Of a stretch of 14,097 nucleotides of DNA, positions 14,090 to 14,097 are shown piece by piece. The stretch lies in NCBI GenBank assembly GCA_035640455.1, contig DASQWB010000171.1, positions 1 through 14,097 on the forward strand, given 5' to 3'. Position numbers and translations under genes: made by a program. Within the stretch, counting starts at the first letter, position 1, and each line of letters opens with the position of its first letter. The notes under the pieces are model-generated. The model worked only from the letters and a program-made list of their open reading frames with translations, had not been told where the DNA came from and did not search any database. Source of the DNA: AC-50 sp035640455 (GTDB lineage Bacteria > Actinomycetota > Thermoleophilia > Gaiellales > Gaiellaceae).

Positions 14090-14097
14090 CCGCCGAG

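Overview
The window is high-GC bacterial DNA with frequent GTG starts, tightly overlapping genes and several genes whose likely promoters sit so close to the start codon that the mRNA would be leaderless. This fits a high-GC actinobacterium. The gene families (PspAA/PspAB with HtpX, a choice-of-anchor Q/PxKF surface protein, an N-acyl-D-amino-acid deacylase variant) point loosely to the Thermoleophilia/Gaiellales side. That placement is inference; there is no rRNA here to settle it.

Left third (1-5976): an envelope-stress neighbourhood. A truncated PspA-associated protein PspAA gene enters from the left edge on the + strand and is followed 2 bases later by an MFS exporter that appears to start at CTG. 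Converging on it from the right is a five-gene minus-strand operon: htpX-like protease, second htpX-like protease, pspAB, an N-acyl-D-amino-acid deacylase-like amidohydrolase, and a small uncharacterised gene broken by a frameshift/deletion. Spacing in the operon runs from 10 bases to overlaps of 1, 4 and 16 bases. A promoter-like CTGACA / TACAAT pair lies just upstream of the first htpX. PspA itself is not in the window and would be expected just off the left edge.

Middle (6049-9294): a plus-strand run. A GNAT acetyltransferase stands alone. Then come a lipoprotein cytochrome c, a Cof-type HAD phosphatase (CTG start overlapping the cytochrome stop), seryl-tRNA synthetase (GTGA overlap with the HAD gene) and tRNA-Ser(UGA), whose first base is the last base of the serS stop codon. 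A GC-rich hairpin ends this unit. The synthetase and its own substrate tRNA therefore look co-transcribed.

Right third (9319-14089): two exported proteins on the minus strand. One is a beta-helix/choice-of-anchor Q protein with a C-terminal PxKF domain, interrupted by a one-base frameshift and preceded by a good promoter and a leader of about 119 bases. The other is a subtilisin-family (S8) secreted protease. Divergent from the protease is a short RuBisCO-like protein that keeps the Lys and KDDE active-site residues but has lost others, so it is not a carboxylase.

No stretch longer than 300 bases lacks a gene. I saw no CRISPR array, IS element, integrase, attachment site or replication origin.
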